From Conchocele bisecta (Eukaryota; Mollusca; Bivalvia; Lucinida; Thyasiridae): DNA of 64,000 nucleotides. The stretch lies in the NCBI GenBank assembly GCA_029237695.1, contig CM055271.1, positions 79,867,488 to 79,931,487 on the forward strand, given 5' to 3'. Below are positions 36,583 through 49,353 of this stretch, in pieces. The first letter of the stretch is position 1; each line of letters begins with the position of its first letter. The notes under the pieces are model-generated. The model was not told where the DNA came from. It did no database searches and was given only the letters and a program-made list of their open reading frames with translations. Made by a program: the position numbers and the translations under genes.

Positions 36583-37183
36583 AAAAGGGGTTGGACAATT
36601 TTTGTCGCGACCGCCTGCGGACAGTACGATATAGTCTGCTGCGCATTGACGTCCATCCGTAGTTTTTTTGCCGAGCCTGCTTGCGGAAAGCGAGACTTAG
36701 TGATCACAATGACGTCCGTGCGTCAGTCCGTCCGAAATCGGTGTATGTTTTTAATTACCATATCATAAGTCACATTGACTTGAAACATCAAATGCTTATT
36801 AGTCATCATCCATATATTCATTCTGTGTCCCACTCATGTGCCCCTGTGCCCCAAGGTCAAGGTCAAATGACTTTGAAATTTGTGTTAAAGTTTTTGCATA
36901 CCTTATATCTCCACAACACGTACTCAGATTTGCTTCAAACTTCAGATAATTCTTTATTATAATCCATATTTTCATATTATAGCCCACGCATGCGACCCAC
37001 ATGCCCAAGATCAAGGTCAAATGACTTTCAAATTTGCGTTAAAGCTTTTAGATACATTAATTCAAACTTCAAATAAATATACTCCGAGACCATCAAATGC
37101 CTCGGTGGGCTCGACATGCGGGCCATGGCCATCTGGTTTTTAGCTCGACTATTCGAAGAATTGTTAGAGCTTATGTTGTCACC

Positions 37184-37287
<104 letters not shown>

Positions 37288-37296
37288 ACCGTCACG

Positions 37297-37850
37297 CCTT
37301 GGTCAAGGTTTTTAGTCAAGCTTGTATATGCAATACTACTGGCCCTACACCCACCCTACTTGGACAACTTCATCTCCTAGTGATGTACATCAATAACCCC
37401 TGATCTATATTTGACCTTCACCTACATTTCCTCTTGAATTACTTAGCTAATTCCCCTTGGTTAAGGTTTTTAGTCAACCTTGGTTAAGGTTTTTAGTCAA
37501 GCTTGTACATGGAATGTTACTGTGCATACATACACCATACTTGGACAACCTTTTCTCATAGGGATGTACATCAATAACCCCTGATCTATATTTGACCTTG
37601 ACCTACATTTCCTCTTGAATTTCTTAGTTAATTCCCCTTGGTTAAGGTTTTTAGTCAAGCTTGTAGATGGAATACTCCTGGCCCTACACCAACCATATTT
37701 GGAAAAATTCATCTCCTACTAATGTACATCAATAAACGCTGACCTATATCTGACATTGACCGACACTTAACCTTGAATTACTTACTTAATTTCCCTTGGT
37801 TAAGGTTTTTCGTCAACCTTGGTTAAGGTTTTTATGCTGGCCGCGGCCAC
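37297..37850 (+). repeat. About 181-bp tandem repeat, three units
   Basis: CCTTGGTTAAGGTTTTTAGT and 'gatgtacatcaataacccct' recur near 37.38, 37.56 and 37.72 kb. Confidence 0.85.
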
Positions 37851-37887
37851 CTTGTTTGTCAAGCTATGTGTACATCGACAACGAGGT

Positions 37888-37912
37888 TTGCACGCACGCA
37901 CGCACGCACGCG
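37888..37912 (+). repeat. (GCAC)n microsatellite
   Basis: About six GCAC units at the outer edge of the duplicated block. Confidence 0.85.
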
Positions 37913-39694
37913 ATATAGTTATTATTTATGAGATCATGAGCTTAGCGTGACAATGAACAATGACAGGTGTTTGAATAGATGGTCAGTATGTTGGTGTCAT
38001 ATGGGTATTTTGGTGAATTTTGGGTAGATTTGGGTGGATTTCGTTGGTTTCGGTAATTTTCATAGTTTTGTGCAACAACTAACGCTCAATCATTACACTC
38101 GGGGCATAAATCGTCAATTATCTTCACATTCACCGTTCCGAACTGTCGGACCCCTTTAATACGGTCGAAATACGCAAGGAAGTTTCTTCAATATTTGCCA
38201 CTAGAATTTCCAACATGCGTTGCTTTCATATCATCAATTTTCAACCACAAACTCCACATTGTAGTTATATCGACTCAGGAGACATATATCAATCGACTGA
38301 TGCCGATATAATACGTGAACTACATTTACCTGTTCCTACATTTAAGACATTAAAAGTAATACAAATGCGATATTTTCTAGCGAGCCCTCAAAGCGGACAA
38401 TGCGCTCACAACCACCAGATATACATGTACCGAAATAACCCCTAAAACACCGACATATGAACCGTTCATCCAGAACCTGTGGGTTTATCTACTACCACAT
38501 GTAAATATTTCAGATGAGATGATATAAGTCATGCAAAAATAAGTCCGGGAGAATTCGCTGTTGTTTCATATGTATATGTACAGTTTCCTATCATACAGTC
38601 CTGTGATAAATTGTTATATTTAAATGACTATGCACGTACACTATCACCTGCGCTAACCTTGCCAATATTTGTAAATCGTTATTTAAAAACAATTGTGAAT
38701 TTTGCTTGAAATCAAGCAGCTTGATTGTCTGAGCATGAGCTGTAGTACAGCTCAGGCTCAGACAATAAAATTGCTGGATTGGGAGTTGGCATTGCCAAAA
38801 TTGTCTAGGCACGTTAATAATATGCGCCAGATTAACGGAGGCGGATGTGTATATGTAAAAAATGTTATTTGTAGGTGGTGGCGTAATTAGTCAGAGTGAA
38901 TTTGTTATCCAATGGGTGAAGATATCTACTTTATGGTGACTGCAGACCTACTTGCAATAGCCACAGGTGTTTGAACAGATTGTCAGAATGTTGGTGTCAT
39001 ATGGAGATTTGTGTGGATTCTGGGTAGATCTTGGTGGATTTCGTTGGTTTTGGCTACGTTGCATAGTTTTGTGCAACTATTAATGCTCAATCATTATACA
39101 CAACATAAATCTTCAATTATCTACACATTCACCGTTCCGAACTTTGGGGTCCCTTTCTTACATGTACTATCAAAATACCCGTAAATTCGTACTTATACGT
39201 GTAACTCGCGGGAGGTTGTGTAAATTGTATGTTGGTAACAATGCACCCAAATCACCAGATACACCGAAATAATCCATACAACACCGCATATGAACCGTTC
39301 TTCAAGAACCTGTGGCAATGGCTACATGGGAGGCGAAGTTGTTGCATACACTGTCGTCCATTCTAAATGTGCGCAGATATTTGTCAAATTCTTTATTTCA
39401 AAATACTTGGAAGCTTGTGATTTACATCAAGCAACTTGATTGGCTGAGCCTGAGCTATGCTACATCTCAGGCTCAGACAATCAAATTGCATAATTGCGAC
39501 AAGACATTGTCAATTGATGTTCAAAAACGGTGATAATCTGGGCAAGATTAACGCGGAGGATGGTGTATAATTCAAGTTTTGAATTATCTATTGTTATAAT
39601 GGAATAAATATTGCTTAAACGCATAACTACTATATCAAGTACATGTGGCATTACATGTGCACATATTTTAAACTTACATTATGAAATATTTACA
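37913..39694. other. Noncoding spacer between units, with hairpin repeats
   Basis: No gene seen. Two related segments (about 37.97-38.46 and 38.96-39.30 kb) share 'gtttgaacagattgtcagaa', 'ggtggatttcgttggttt' and 'caccgttccgaact', a diverged tandem duplication of about 1 kb. Each is followed by a hairpin whose stem is CTGAGCCTGAGC-like (38,720-38,775 and 39,437-39,490). Confidence 0.6.
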
Positions 39695-39897
39695 TTAAAG
39701 GTACATGCCCACACAGTAGGCACAAAATGATATCAGTGTGGAAATTTAAGTCTGATATAAAATGTATAACAATGTCAATCAATACGTGGGGTAATGGTGA
39801 AGGAATGTTTTTTTGCCAGAAAATGTCATATCTACAAAATAGACAAAACTATATGTCTCCCTATATTATAACCTATTGAGTGGGCATGTACCTTTAA
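39695..39897. mobile_element. Short TTAA-flanked MITE
   Basis: TTAAAGGTACATGCCCACAC on the left and its complement on the right. The related site at 53.56 kb keeps only one end. Confidence 0.75.
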
Positions 39898-39941
39898 TTA
39901 ACCCTTTCAACACCACATGCCTGTATAGTGGTATAGGCAAA

Positions 39942-39997
39942 CAGTGCAGATCCAGATGAGTCGGCTCGTCACGAGCCGTCTCATCAGGATCTGCACT
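39942..39997. repeat. Hairpin GAGACGGCTCGT family
   Basis: GGCTCGTCACGAGCC centre with GTGCAGATCC arms. Confidence 0.75.
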
Positions 39998-40123
39998 TTT
40001 TGCAAGTAATTTTCATATTTTTGAGAACACTAAAGGCACTGGGTCTCAGATATCCATAGAAAGTCATGAAACAAATTAGAAAACACTATGTTTCAATCGA
40101 TGGTTACTAAATTATTTTATAAC

Positions 40124-40266
40124 GATTATTTAACCAGGTGAAGTGATTATCGGGAAATCTAGCACGAGTGATTGTGTCCTTACGCTAAACAAACGAGTTA
40201 GCGGTAGGACACAATCACGAATGCATTACTAGTTCAAAATAATCAGCTCTCGTGGTTAAATAAGCA
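40124..40266. repeat. Long hairpin (TTATTTAACCA stem)
   Basis: Outer arms TTATTTAACCA and TGGTTAAATAA, inner arms 'gtgattgtgtccttacgcta' and 'tagcggtaggacacaatcac'. The equivalent place at 53,360 has the outer flank only; the core is missing there. Confidence 0.85.
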
Positions 40267-40611
40267 TTTTCTAACATTTGACTATTGGTTCTTCATAAAA
40301 ACAAAGCGAATCAACCGAGTTTCAAATATGGCAAAGAGGTGTGCGAATTAATTTCTGGAGGCGGGCCGTAGTGACGGCGACTGTCTCGCGATTCAGAGGG
40401 TGTGTAAGATACTTATATTGATCGAAAGAAACACGTCATTGGGACATTATTGACGAAATTTCACCATATACGGTAAACACGAGAGTGGTGTAAACTACTG
40501 CTGCCCAGTGGTGTCATTCATCGTTAGATGTTTGTCAACTACCGGCTGAAATTTAAATTAATTACTCTCGCGTCTATAATGTGAAACATTTTCTAAAGTT
40601 AGCATAGTATT

Positions 40612-41015
40612 CAAGGTGTATGATCATGTGGTTATAAAACCAACAAGTTCTGAAACGTCCAGAAGCCCTCCGATTCGAAGTACGTATTATTTTAGTATGT
40701 AACGGATTTTGATGAAATATGGCGCATCAACCGCGTATTGTTAAGCTGCATTTGATGGTCTCGGTACTTTGGGCCAAAATTCTGTCGTTATTGCGAAGGA
40801 TCGAAGTACGTGTCTGCTGACACGGAAATCAATTCTTCGCAAAAACGACATAAGTATGTGCCGAACTCCCGGTATCACCAAATGCAGCTCATGAAATTTC
40901 ATCAAAATCCGTTGCCTATTAAAGAAACTATCAATAGTACTTACTTTGGAGTGGGCGCGCTTTCAACGCGTTCAGCCATTGTTGTTGTTTTTGTAACCAG
41001 TGATCATGCACCTTG
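40612..41015. mobile_element. Foldback element with CAAGGTGTATGATCA ends
   Basis: Arms CAAGGTGTATGATCATGTGG and the complement of CCAGTGATCATGCACCTTGG, plus an inner pair around 'aacggattttgatgaaat'. Related to 60,315-60,614. Confidence 0.8.
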
Positions 41016-42043
41016 GTATTGCTATTTCACAACAAAAAATACAACAGTTTTTCTTTTAAAGTAATTGTATAGCGAAAATGCCAAAATATGACAAGCCAAA
41101 TTATCTCCCCTGCTTATCACAGTTTCTGAGAGCATGTACTTGTACTTGAATATAACGTTTTTTTTCCTTAAATCTGATAACATAATAGTTGAGATTGATT
41201 TATTAATATACAGTAGATGCAATTTACCGTGTATGAGCATAGGCTGCATATATCTACTGGTTGTTCACAAGAAAACATTGTTAATGTGAAATGAACAGAC
41301 TATCATAAGTTTGCGCTTACGAACATTTTAGTCGTACGACGTTTAGTGAAACGGCTCCCAGGGTTTGACATCACGCGGTTTCTGAACGGCGTAACATCAC
41401 GTTAGCGGTGTTATAGTAGGTTTCCATTAATATGTTTCTAACGGAGTGTCGGATTTTGTATCAGATATAGCGCATGAAATGCGAAACGGGTTGCCCTGCA
41501 TTATAGAGTTTTCTTTACTCATAATTGTGTCGTTTTGATGAGAATCAAGTAAATAAAAACAGTGCCTGTAATTGCAAGAAACGACGGTAGTCGATTATTC
41601 GTGAATGTTATAAATATATGTCATCGTGCGCTATATATCATCAAAATCCGTCCGTCCAAATTACATCACGTCGGACAGACATTTTCCGACGTGATGTAAT
41701 CTGTGACGTCGGAATCGTGAATTCTGTGAAATCACAAAATCAGGAACTGAATATTTACAGGAAAAAAACATATATTGGGACCTGAAATTAGAATAACCTT
41801 ATCTGGTGCCAGGTTCTCACCACACCACAGTCACTTAGCCCCACTACCCAAAAGTGATACTATCAAGTATAAACACAATGAAAATTTCATTTAATTTCCA
41901 ACAGTTAAAATGGCCGCCGCCGGTAACCTTGAGCTAATTGCCGGCCTGTAAAAACACACGACCTGCAATGGGAAACGAAAGTACATATATAATAAGAATA
42001 ATGAGACACCGTGCTTATGGCAAGAAACTCACGTCCTACATGT

Positions 42044-42468
42044 TTACAACTTCTGAATCAAGGCACCGGTGAAAATATTATGGTAGTCCGTGTTATGGAA
42101 CATCTTGCCGTTGCCTGTGACGCTACATTTGACTGAAATGACGTCACGCTTGACCAGGGAGATAACAGCTGTCTCTGCCATGCACGCTGCTCCAGTCACA
42201 GCGTTTCCCGTTGTAAACGACGCAGTGTGCAATGTCGCCCCATCGTCCGTCACAAGCTGAAAATACTTATATGTGTTCCTTGTCAGACATATTTTTATGC
42301 CGAACAAGTAGACGCCGGTCACTGGGACGGTGAAGCGGCCCGTGTCGACGTCGTACCCGTCGCCGAGGTTCAGATCAGACTCTGTAAACACGAGTATGTC
42401 GCCCTGCCCTGGTGTCAAGTCCGACAGCGTCCTGGCGCTGAAAGCCACGGCCGGAGACGTCACCTCAT
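42044..42468 (-). CDS. C1q-domain exon (terminal exon, copy 4)
   Basis: Open through the whole domain and stops in the same place as the paralogues. The acceptor TTTCTGTCTGTGTAG precedes AT, giving a phase 1 start. The domain begins PAVAFSARTLSD and ends FTGALIQKL. It carries its own substitutions (CLTRNTYKYFQ, TTGNAVTGAACMAE, VTGNGKMFHNTDY) in the same three regions where the other copies differ. The upstream first exon would lie on the - strand above 42.5 kb, but the sequence is intron up to the N gap at 45,176. Confidence 0.85.
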
Positions 42469-43427
42469 CTACACAGACAGAAAAGGACGTGAACATGGCA
42501 CGTGGAATAAATTGTGTTTTGTGGAGACACATATGCTGTAGCCGATTTCACCATCATCTATAAGCACACTTATCTCGGTAAATGTAATTTGAGGGAGAAA
42601 TTTTAAATTGATGCATAAATATATTTTTTATTTAAATGAAATAAAATATTTTCTAAACAAAATAATGGCTGTAATAAATTGAGTATAATAATTCTGCATA
42701 ATTGTAATCGCTAACTATAGGGAGTCGTAATTTCTATATGAAATAAACATAAATTATGATACATTGAGATACGCACATCCGAGTTACCACTAAAACTGCT
42801 GACGTTCCATTAGTCGAACGTCGACAATATGACGTCAGTGTCATGACGTAACGCAGACACGTCAGCGCTTGTTCGAGTGCAGTAAAGACGTGTATTGGTC
42901 CCTAACACCTGTATACGACTAGAGATGGGGCTTATGGGTTTGGCGACCGGTATACATCCAGATCAGCCTGTGCATCCGCACAGTCTGATCAGGATCTGCA
43001 CTATTCGCCATTCCACCAATGCAACCCCGTCATGCTTCTAACAAGCAATATATTCTGTTACCATGCATCAGGCCTGTTCTATATGACCAGGAGCTACACT
43101 GGTCATAAATCACATAAGCCCCATTTCTCCAGTCACAGCCACAACTCGGTGTATACCAGGATTTGCGATAATCATGTCATCGACGTTCATCGGGATTCTG
43201 CCGATGATGTCGCGGTATTTTGTACAACTTTCCAAATAGTAACCCGCCTCTATAGTTCGTTAGCTGTTGATGGGACGTTAAGCACATTCACGTCCAGTTT
43301 TCCAAAGCGTAAATGTTGAATTGTTCGAACAGTCGACGTGGTGTGTCAAACAGTCAATAATTCAAAGTTGCATGACCTCAGCATTGCATATTCAGCCAGT
43401 GAAACGCAATGTTTTAAATAAACATAT

Positions 43428-43705
43428 GAGACACGCCTTCGGACATAATTGTATATTTTGTAAAATACCATGTGATTTTGTACCTTCGGACATCTGCGTA
43501 ATTTCATGAAAAACGTTTACAAAATGCACTATGTTTTCCGTAAATGGCGTCCAAAGTTGACAACATTTTCATAGTACCTTCCTCATGTACTCTGATAATT
43601 TTGTCAACTTTCGACTTTATTTTGTAAAAATATTGTATATTTTGTTAACTTATTTTCATGAAATTACGCAGATGCCCGAATGTACAAAATCACATGGCGT
43701 GTCTC
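43428..43705. mobile_element. Foldback element with GAGACACGCC ends
   Basis: Same family as 27,107-27,345, with the left arm interrupted near 43,440-43,465. Confidence 0.7.
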
Positions 43706-44117
43706 ATATGGGCACGCTCCAGGAAAACCAGACATAATGACACAATTTTCGATTTTCACATTTTATATTTTGGGGAAAAAAATACATGTATTATGAAAAG
43801 AAAATTCAAATATCTTTCAAAGTTTTTGTTTATCTCACTTTTTGTAACACCATTTTAACGATGCACGGTATAAAACGTAACGTCATTAAGAACTCGACGT
43901 TATTCAAACAATGATGGCCGTGACATTTTACACAGAACGCTTCGGTATTTAGATATATTACACTCTACGTCTTTGTAATGTGAAACAATCAACAGAATGG
44001 AAATATAACAATTTATTATATGATCTATAAATAAACAGTACATGATTGGTCTAGACTGCTATCGGCGAAGCAAACTATAACATCATCTTTAATGGACTTG
44101 GGTTTTCCCCAGATTCG

Positions 44118-44587
44118 CTGTCTAAATATAGAAAACCTATTAAACACATTAAATCTCTAAATAACACCCTCCACCCCACCACACCAAAAAAAAGGTGTTG
44201 AAATTCCATCAAATATCGATTTTATTGCGAAAAAAAATGATTTCACTATCGGAATTTAACATGGAGGCTAAAAATACATTTTTTAATATTTTTTTCTTTA
44301 TGGACCGATTTTCAAAATCTAACTTTTGTTTGCTTTTGTTACATCATTACCAAGCAATCTCGCCATGTTTCGGAGTCAATTTCCAAAATGTTTCGTTTTT
44401 CGGCCTTCCTCCTAACTGCCCACCTCCTTTTTGCTGGGAAAATATTTTTTTCGTAATAAAATCAATATTATCATCAACTAGTTTTTTATTTGGTTATTGA
44501 CGAAAAACTAATTATATTAAACTCTTTTTTAGATTTAATATGTTTAATAACCATATATCTGTCGGCAACAAAACGTGGAACAGACAA
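44118..44587. mobile_element. Foldback element, TGTCTGTTCCACG end
   Basis: CTGTCTAAATATAGAAAACC at the left and a right end that is the complement of TGTCTGTTCCACGTTTTG. It is inserted at the same place as 27,649-28,177, but the surrounding 0.75 kb block is flipped. Confidence 0.7.
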
Positions 44588-44883
44588 TAGAAGTACAGCA
44601 TATGGAGTGTAAATGATCAAAACAAGTATCATACTTATTGATCAAGGATACTGTTATCATATAATAAAGCAATACGCCTCGGTCAATATGACGTTTCTGC
44701 CAGTGAATATCAGATCATATTCCATTGCTCACTCGTCAATCAGTGTATAATGTAGCGAACAAACCAAGCGAACAACTGTCCGTTTTTGAATGTGCCGACA
44801 TACCTCGTTGCGTGTTCATGGACGATAAAGAACTACGTTGAACTACTTTGAACCCAAAAGCCCGCTATAGCGGTTTATGCAAA

Positions 44884-44940
44884 CAGTGCATATCCAGATG
44901 AGGCGGCTCGTAACGAGCCGTCTCATCAGGATCAGCACTT
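44884..44940. repeat. Hairpin GAGACGGCTCGT family
   Basis: GGCTCGTAACGAGCCGTCTC centre. Confidence 0.75.
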
Positions 44941-45175
44941 TTTGATTAGTTAGTATTTTTCATATTTTTGAGAACAACAACAAACTTTTGATAAATAGAC
45001 TGATAAATAGTCTGATAACCGGTTTCGGACGGTTGGATTGGTTGCAAAATGAACATATCAAACTCCATTCAAGGTTACATAGGGGTGAAAGTGTTAAATA
45101 TGTACAAACCTCGTCGTGTCTTGATCGACGATCTCTAGATACGCGCAAGTTGCTACATGCACCATGAGACTTCAA

Positions 45176-45675
45176 NNNNNNNNNNNNNNNNNNNNNNNNN
45201 NNNNNNNNNNNNNNNNNNNNNNNNNNNNNNNNNNNNNNNNNNNNNNNNNNNNNNNNNNNNNNNNNNNNNNNNNNNNNNNNNNNNNNNNNNNNNNNNNNNN
45301 NNNNNNNNNNNNNNNNNNNNNNNNNNNNNNNNNNNNNNNNNNNNNNNNNNNNNNNNNNNNNNNNNNNNNNNNNNNNNNNNNNNNNNNNNNNNNNNNNNNN
45401 NNNNNNNNNNNNNNNNNNNNNNNNNNNNNNNNNNNNNNNNNNNNNNNNNNNNNNNNNNNNNNNNNNNNNNNNNNNNNNNNNNNNNNNNNNNNNNNNNNNN
45501 NNNNNNNNNNNNNNNNNNNNNNNNNNNNNNNNNNNNNNNNNNNNNNNNNNNNNNNNNNNNNNNNNNNNNNNNNNNNNNNNNNNNNNNNNNNNNNNNNNNN
45601 NNNNNNNNNNNNNNNNNNNNNNNNNNNNNNNNNNNNNNNNNNNNNNNNNNNNNNNNNNNNNNNNNNNNNNNNNNN
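45176..45675. other. Assembly gap of 500 N
   Basis: Exactly 500 N. The left edge is intron sequence of the - strand unit; the right edge is intron sequence of the + strand unit. The first exons of both neighbouring C1q copies would have to lie here if the order is right. Confidence 1.
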
Positions 45676-46114
45676 CAGTCCCATTTCTGGTCGTATACCG
45701 GTACTAGGGGCAAGCGCTGTCTTTTTTACCTAATAGGTTAAACACGAAACAGCGCTGACGTGTTTGCGTTACATCATGACCCTGACCTCATATTGACGTT
45801 CGACTAATGGAACGTCAGCAGTTTTAGTTGTAACCCGGATGTGCGTATCTTCAGTCAATGTATCATAATTTATTTTTATTTCATATAGAAATGACGACTC
45901 CTTATAGTTAACGATTAAAAATATGCAGAATTATTATACTGAACTTATTACAGCCATTATTTTGGTTAGAAACTATTTATGCATACAGTTAAAATTTCTC
46001 CCTACCGAGATAAGTGTGCTTAGATGTTTTGGTGAAATCGGCTACAGTATATGTGTCTCCACAAAGCACAATTGATTTCACGTGTCATGTTCACTTCCCT
46101 TTCTGTCCGTGTAG

Positions 46115-46542
46115 ATGAGGCAACGTCTCCGGCCGTGGCGTTCAGCGCCAGGGCGGTATCGGACTTGACACCAGGGGCGGACGACATACTCGTGTTTACA
46201 GAGTGCAATCTGAACCTCGGCGACGGGTACGACGTCGGCACGGGCCGTTTCACCGTCCCAGTGTCCGGCGTCTACTTGTTCGGCATACAACTGTGTATTC
46301 TGTCCAATCATTGGAAGTTGTTTCAGCTTGTGACGGACGATGGGGCGACCTTGCACATTATGTTTGTAAAGACGGGACAACATCCGGGTGTAGCAGCGTG
46401 CATGGCAGAGACAGCTGTTATCTCCCTGGCCAAGGGTGACGTCATTTTCGTCAAATGTAGAAGCACAGGCTCCCGCGGCAACATGCACCAGGACACTGAC
46501 CTCCTTAATATTTTCAGCGGTGCCTTGATTCAGAAGTTGTAA
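46115..46542 (+). CDS. C1q-domain exon (terminal exon, copy 5)
   Basis: The acceptor TTTCTGTCCGTGTAG ends at 46,114 and the exon starts AT (phase 1). Open to TAA 46,540-46,542. It has the same scaffold (PAVAFSAR, YDVGTGRFTVPVSGVYLFGI, CMAETAVISL, FSGALIQKL) with private loop residues CILSNHWKLF, KTGQHPGVAA and STGSRGNMHQDTD; the last loop is one residue longer than in copies 3 and 4. The open frame back to 46,051 precedes the acceptor. The first exon is not visible because the N gap begins 440 bp upstream. Confidence 0.86.
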
Positions 46543-48577
46543 ACATGTTTGACGTGAGTTTCTTGTCATAAGCACGGTGTCTCATTATTCTTCTTATATA
46601 CGTACTTTCGTTTCCCATTGAATACAATACATGAAACATACATGTATATATGGAACGCAAGCCGTCAATATTTTGCCATACTGATGTATCGTGAGTTCAT
46701 ATTGGTCTGTGCCGGAACTACGTTTCACCACCCCGTAAAAAAGTTCCTTCTAAATAATCACTTATTTGTATACTTTTGTTATAGTTATATGTTTTGGAAG
46801 TTTTTAGAATTTGTGAGTGAAAATACTTATATAATAAAAATGGTTACATGTACTTGATTTGTAAGTGGATATATGCCACTCGTTCCGCCGGGCAACGATA
46901 CTGCGCTACTACAGTCGCGTAATATCGTGCACTACGGAACGTGTGCATATATTAACATGGAAATTAAATAACATATAAATGCATCATGCCATGAGAACCT
47001 GCTGATAACGCCACCTGGGGCCCGTTTCACTAAACAAGTTCGTAAGTGCTGACTTTGCCTGTAGAAAAACTTGTACACTGACGACCGATGCTGGAAACTC
47101 GTGTTGATATGTTCACTTGTACTGATGTGCGTCTGTACGTGCAAAATGGTAACATTAATTAACCACGTAACAATATTAGTAGAAATATTCGTATGAACAT
47201 TTTTATCGCAGGAGTTGTCATCCCTTAAATACGTGTACTTTAGTTGAGCGCGAGCTGCACAAATACAGCCTGTGTCACGTTTAAACCAACAAACACATCG
47301 TTTCCTAATTACAAAAACAAAAACGGTGTCAAAACGATGTACATGTATAAACGATATACAATCGTTTGTTTGTGGACCTGAATCCTATTTCACCAACATT
47401 GCAAAGTATACTTTGAGGGAGAAATCTTCAATTTTAGGATAAATTTATTATTTGTTATTATACTGAATTTATTACAGTATCACAGCCATTTTCAGTATAA
47501 TAATTCTGCATACTTTTAATCATCACATATATGCAGTCGGTATATGAAATAATGCATTTCGGGAAAAATAAATGATTACTCCCTGAAACTATACTTTGCT
47601 AGATAAGTATACTTACTGCAATTTTCATGAAATCAGCTACTGATGACATGCCATGCAATTTAAAAAAACAAAAACGGTGTCAAAACGATGTACATGTATA
47701 AACGATAGGCAATCGTTTCTTTGTGGACCAGGAACGTATCATTGTAATTTGCATCCGGCCCCCTAGTGGCGGGCAGTAACTCCCGTACACTACACTTCAT
47801 ACTTCAGCACAATAGGCATTCGGCGTGTTTCGGCTTTCATCGGTATAACTATACATATGAACAAGGCTTATGGCTTTGGTCGGACACGACCTCGTATCAC
47901 AACAAATTCAGTGATTTTATTAACGCTAATGTATTTGGCGAAATGTGCACATGTTCATTTGAGAATTATTGTTATATTGCTGAAATATCACAATTAGAAC
48001 ATAGGTATGCAAAGAATATCGAATTACAATTGGTTTTCCTAGGTCGGACACGACCTCGCATCATAATGAAATAATGTTTTGAAGGTTCTAACATCAATAT
48101 TGTAGTGGCAAGTTCATATGTTCATTTGCGAAGTATCGTTATCCTGCAGAAATACATTTATTACACTCTTGCAATTTATTTGCACTGGTTTCGCTGTGAG
48201 AAAACCCATAATCAACTCGTTACAAATAATACATCGTGAAGAGAACACCCGTATTTGCGCGCCTGTTTTCTTGGAAACCACAAGCTACCAAGTTATTTGA
48301 GAATTTGGAAAGGGTCTCGACTAATCTATAATGTTAATGTGATTGAACACATTCCAAGTATGCATTGAAATATATCTGATTCATAGAAATAGCTGCGTAA
48401 TTTGGATTTCAAAAAGTTTACATGACGTCACATTTGACGTCACACAACGTAACGTCAAGACGCGGGAAAACACGTCATTGTATAACTATGCATGCGCACA
48501 GCACAATTCATTGATTATAATCTCAGCAAATAGACTAAATGTGCATATGTATCCGCCGTGGAAGTGTAATAAATAGA

Positions 48578-48734
48578 ATATTCCATCGTACATGTTTGAA
48601 TAGCGGAAATAATACACTCGTGTCCGTCGGCGTCGGTGCAAGCAACTCGTTCGCTACGCTCACACGTTTCTTACGCGGAAGCCGACGCACACTCGTGTAT
48701 AATTTCCCGCTATTCAAAATGTACGATGGAATAT
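48578..48734. repeat. Long hairpin (GAATAGCGG stem)
   Basis: Mirror copy of 23,122-23,278. Confidence 0.9.
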
Positions 48735-49283
48735 ACTCTATATAGATGTAATACGTAGAAAATGTCAATTGTATTATGCTATTTTGTTACAATACGAGCT
48801 TGTGTTTGACCAGAAGTTGCATACCTTATAATAAATACCAAAGCAAATGGCGTTATATAATCTTAAAGGAAGTAATCATTTTGATGTATTCAGTAGTACC
48901 AGCGCCGTTCACTTATAGCAGTACCGGCGAAAGCCGAAACACGCCGACTGCCTGTATTCAGCACATGCGAATATATATCTGCTATAAAAACTAGTGCTGC
49001 TCTCCGTGAGAGCGTAAAATCAAAATAGGCGCTAGATTCCTGACGATTTCTCATTCAGCAACATGCAGAAGATACTGCATAAACACAGTTTCGTCTAGTA
49101 AACGGCGTAAGAGATGCGTTTATGCGATAGTTGTAAGTATATGTAGATCTGAGTGGCTTCTCGTCAAGAAACCGGTACGGAGTACAGCTCATGTGACACA
49201 TGACGCACAGGTAGTACCCGTAGACGTACCAACCACGGGAATGTAGTTGTAAACGGTGCAACCATATCTGATAAATATACTAC

Positions 49284-49353
49284 AGTGAAACCTCGTTAAA
49301 CCGGACACACTAGTAGGTCCCCCAGGGTGTCCGGTTTAGCGAGGTTTCACTGT
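49284..49353. mobile_element. pogo-like MITE
   Basis: CAGTGAAACCTCGTTAAACC arms, centre AGTAGGTCCCCC; mirror copy of 22,510-22,579. Confidence 0.65.

Larger units (their letters stand above)
39840..45175 (-). repeat. Segmental duplication, C1q unit copy 4 with internal deletion
   Basis: Reading downwards it holds intron sequence (45.2-42.5 kb), a C1q exon, then jumps at about 41,965 from the exon's 3' flank straight to sequence matching 51.5-53.6 kb. About 4.9 kb present in the 45.7 kb copy is missing. It is clearly more diverged than the 11 kb/38 kb pair. Confidence 0.88.
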
